32,050 nt of DNA. It comes from an uncultured Eubacteriales bacterium. Its GTDB lineage: Bacteria; Bacillota; Clostridia; Oscillospirales; Oscillospiraceae. Under the pieces are notes generated by a model. That model was not told the origin of the DNA, did no database searches, and saw nothing but the letters and a program-made list of their open reading frames with translations. The position numbers were made by a program, and so were the translations under genes. Location: NCBI GenBank assembly GCA_900552475.1, contig USAC01000014.1:1-32050 (forward strand), written 5' to 3'. Below are positions 30,891-32,050 of the stretch, piece after piece. Every line of letters starts with the position of its first letter. The stretch's first letter is position 1.

Positions 30891-31147
30891 ACATTCTCCT
30901 CATTTCCGCGTGCTTCCCGCAGCTCTCTTACTGCGCGATGATAGACGTCCATGTTCTCATCGACCCGCTCCTTGCTCCGCATACGATACGTGTCCAACGT
31001 GTTCGTATCCACGCACAGTCCGAGCATTTCGCGCACAGCGTCCACCTGCCACACTGCGAGCGGAATTTCAAATTTCTTCCCGCCGTGTGTCTCTACTACC
31101 AACTTCACAGATTGAATCGGGTCTTTTCTCTCGGTCGTGTCTCTCAT
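30887..31147 (-). CDS. Small protein of unknown function
   Basis: An 86-residue charged soluble protein, probably helical in its second half (VYHRAVRELREARG), with no signal peptide or membrane segment. I do not recognise a family. Start ATG 31147 has GGAGTGA upstream, within the stop region of the HAD gene. Its own stop overlaps the start of the next gene (ATGA), so HAD, this gene and the two-part gene appear to be one operon. Confidence 0.72.
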   Translation of the reverse strand: MRDTTERKDPIQSVKLVVETHGGKKFEIPLAVWQVDAVREMLGLCVDTNTLDTYRMRSKERVDENMDVYHRAVRELREARGNEENV

Positions 31148-31157
31148 CGTACATCTG

Positions 31158-31877
31158 TCACTCCTCGCCCGCCGCTCTATCGATGTACGCCATCAGCTCC
31201 GGGAAGCTGCCGTGGGGGTAGCGGTCGATGGGCTCGTTCTGGCGGTTGATGATGTGGTCGGTCAGGAGGAACACACGCATGCCGAGCGTGCGGGCGACCA
31301 TGTCCTCCGTCACGTCGTTGCCGACCATCAGGCATGCCGCCGGGTCCACGCCGAGCCGCTGCGCGACGTCGCGGTAATACGCCGGGTTCGGCTTGCAGTA
31401 GGCGGTGTTTTCATACGTCGTATAGAGCGCGAACTCCTCCGGCTCCAGTCCCGCCCAGCGGATGCGGCTCTCCGTCGCGACGGACGGGAAGATCGGGTTC
31501 GTCGCGAGCGCCACGCCGAAGCCGCTGCGCTTGAGCTCGCGCACAGACTGCGCCGCCGCGGGGTCAAAGCCGCAGATGGCCCGCGCGTTCTGGAACTCGT
31601 TTTCGTAAAACGCCTCGAAAATCGGGCGGTCGGCCTGCGCCCGGTCGCCGTAGATCTGCCCGAATGCCTGCCAGAAGGCCGTCTCGTTGCTGCGCGAGCC
31701 GTCGTTTTTCACCATCGCGGCCGTCCCCGTCCAGACGGCGTCCACAAGCCGTTTCGGCTCGTAGCCGAGCGGTGCCATCTTCGCGGCGAGGAGCTTGAAG
31801 TAGCCGCGCGTAAATTCATCGTTATCCATCGGCAGGAGCGTCCCGTCGAGGTCAAAAAGAATCGTGGTCAGTTTCAT
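31158..31877 (-). CDS. HAD-superfamily hydrolase
   Basis: A 239-residue phosphatase-type HAD protein. Motif I FDLDGTLLP (nucleophile Asp9, acid/base Asp11), motif II ALATNP, the conserved Lys in KPNPAYYRD and motif IV VGNDVTEDM are all intact. The cap is the helical C1 type found in phosphoglycolate phosphatase-like enzymes. The substrate is unknown. GGAG precedes ATG 31877, and a near-consensus promoter lies 30 bases further out. It is the first gene of a three-gene minus-strand operon. Confidence 0.9.
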   Translation of the reverse strand: MKLTTILFDLDGTLLPMDNDEFTRGYFKLLAAKMAPLGYEPKRLVDAVWTGTAAMVKNDGSRSNETAFWQAFGQIYGDRAQADRPIFEAFYENEFQNARAICGFDPAAAQSVRELKRSGFGVALATNPIFPSVATESRIRWAGLEPEEFALYTTYENTAYCKPNPAYYRDVAQRLGVDPAACLMVGNDVTEDMVARTLGMRVFLLTDHIINRQNEPIDRYPHGSFPELMAYIDRAAGEE

Positions 31878-31907
31878 GTCGTTCTCCCGTCATGTCAAAT
31901 TGCCCCC

Positions 31908-31936
31908 ATTATAGCCAAAATCCCCCCAAAAAGCAA
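31908..31936 (-). promoter_or_regulatory. Promoter of the HAD operon
   Basis: Minus strand TTGCTT (31931-31936), 17-base spacer, TATAAT (31908-31913). Confidence 0.7.
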
Positions 31937-31949
31937 GCGCCCCAAACAC

Positions 31950-32050
31950 AGGAAGCGGGGGGGGGCGGCCGGGGGGGGGGGGGGGGGGGGAAAGAACAGA
32001 ACCCCGCGCGCCGCGGGCCGCAAGATGAATTTAATTATTATTAAAAAGAG
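31950..32050. other. Poly-G runs, likely sequencing or assembly artefact at contig end
   Basis: A run of nine G (31957-31965) and one of twenty G (31971-31990) are followed by 60 bases unlike their surroundings, ending AT-rich. Such poly-G is typical of two-colour sequencing errors at read or contig ends. Nothing here should be annotated. Confidence 0.8.

Noticed and set aside
1..32050. CRISPR array, tRNA or rRNA genes, insertion sequence
   Set aside because: No regularly spaced repeat array, no cloverleaf or rRNA-like stretch and no transposase were seen on either strand.

Overview
The window looks like a piece of a GC-rich Clostridia chromosome (an Oscillospiraceae-like gut Firmicute is my inference). 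The reasons are strong purine-rich ribosome binding sites, sigma-A type promoters, a DUF1540 protein, a DtxR-type repressor and a Clostridia-style mobilizable element. No rRNA or tRNA gene was seen. The last ~100 bases contain poly-G runs that look like a low-quality contig end.

Region 1 (1 to about 10,250) is the right part of a mobilizable element and is visibly more AT-rich in its cargo than the rest. It holds the N-terminal part of a MobA/MobL relaxase, its usual DUF3847 partner, and a recognisable MOBQ/IncQ-type origin of transfer (inverted repeat followed by a nic-like core at 1182-1215). The cargo follows: a 1077-residue RecQ-like helicase without the usual zinc domain, a small HTH-like protein, an XRE regulator, and a complete Gabija anti-phage system (gajA-gajB). 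A strong terminator closes the gaj operon, and a pair of imperfect direct repeats marks a possible element end.

Region 2 (10,250 to 13,110) holds an iron-type DtxR repressor and a compact locus that looks like an undescribed type I toxin-antitoxin pair. That locus has a 25-codon hydrophobic/basic ORF whose ribosome binding site sits in a hairpin, a convergent consensus promoter for an antisense RNA, and a shared bidirectional terminator. A pyridoxamine kinase, a DUF1540 Cys-rich protein and two overlapping half-size TauE/SafE proteins follow.

Region 3 (13,220 to 25,136, all minus strand) is one long surface polysaccharide operon read from a near-consensus promoter at 25,108-25,136. The order is initiating sugar-phosphate transferase, GT4, Wzy-like polymerase/ligase, GT2, WbsX-type enzyme, Wzx flippase, LicD phosphotransferase, then rfbA, rfbC, rfbB and rfbD for dTDP-L-rhamnose.

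Region 4 (25,385 to 28,883, minus) is a translationally coupled trio: an HTH-LicC-LicA fusion that would make CDP-choline, a 59-residue single-helix membrane protein, and an NCS1-family permease. Together with LicD this suggests phosphocholine decoration of a rhamnose-containing surface polymer.

Region 5 (28,923 to 32,050) has a short homoserine dehydrogenase, then on the minus strand a HAD hydrolase, a small unknown protein and a two-part protein that looks like an in-frame fusion of two small genes.
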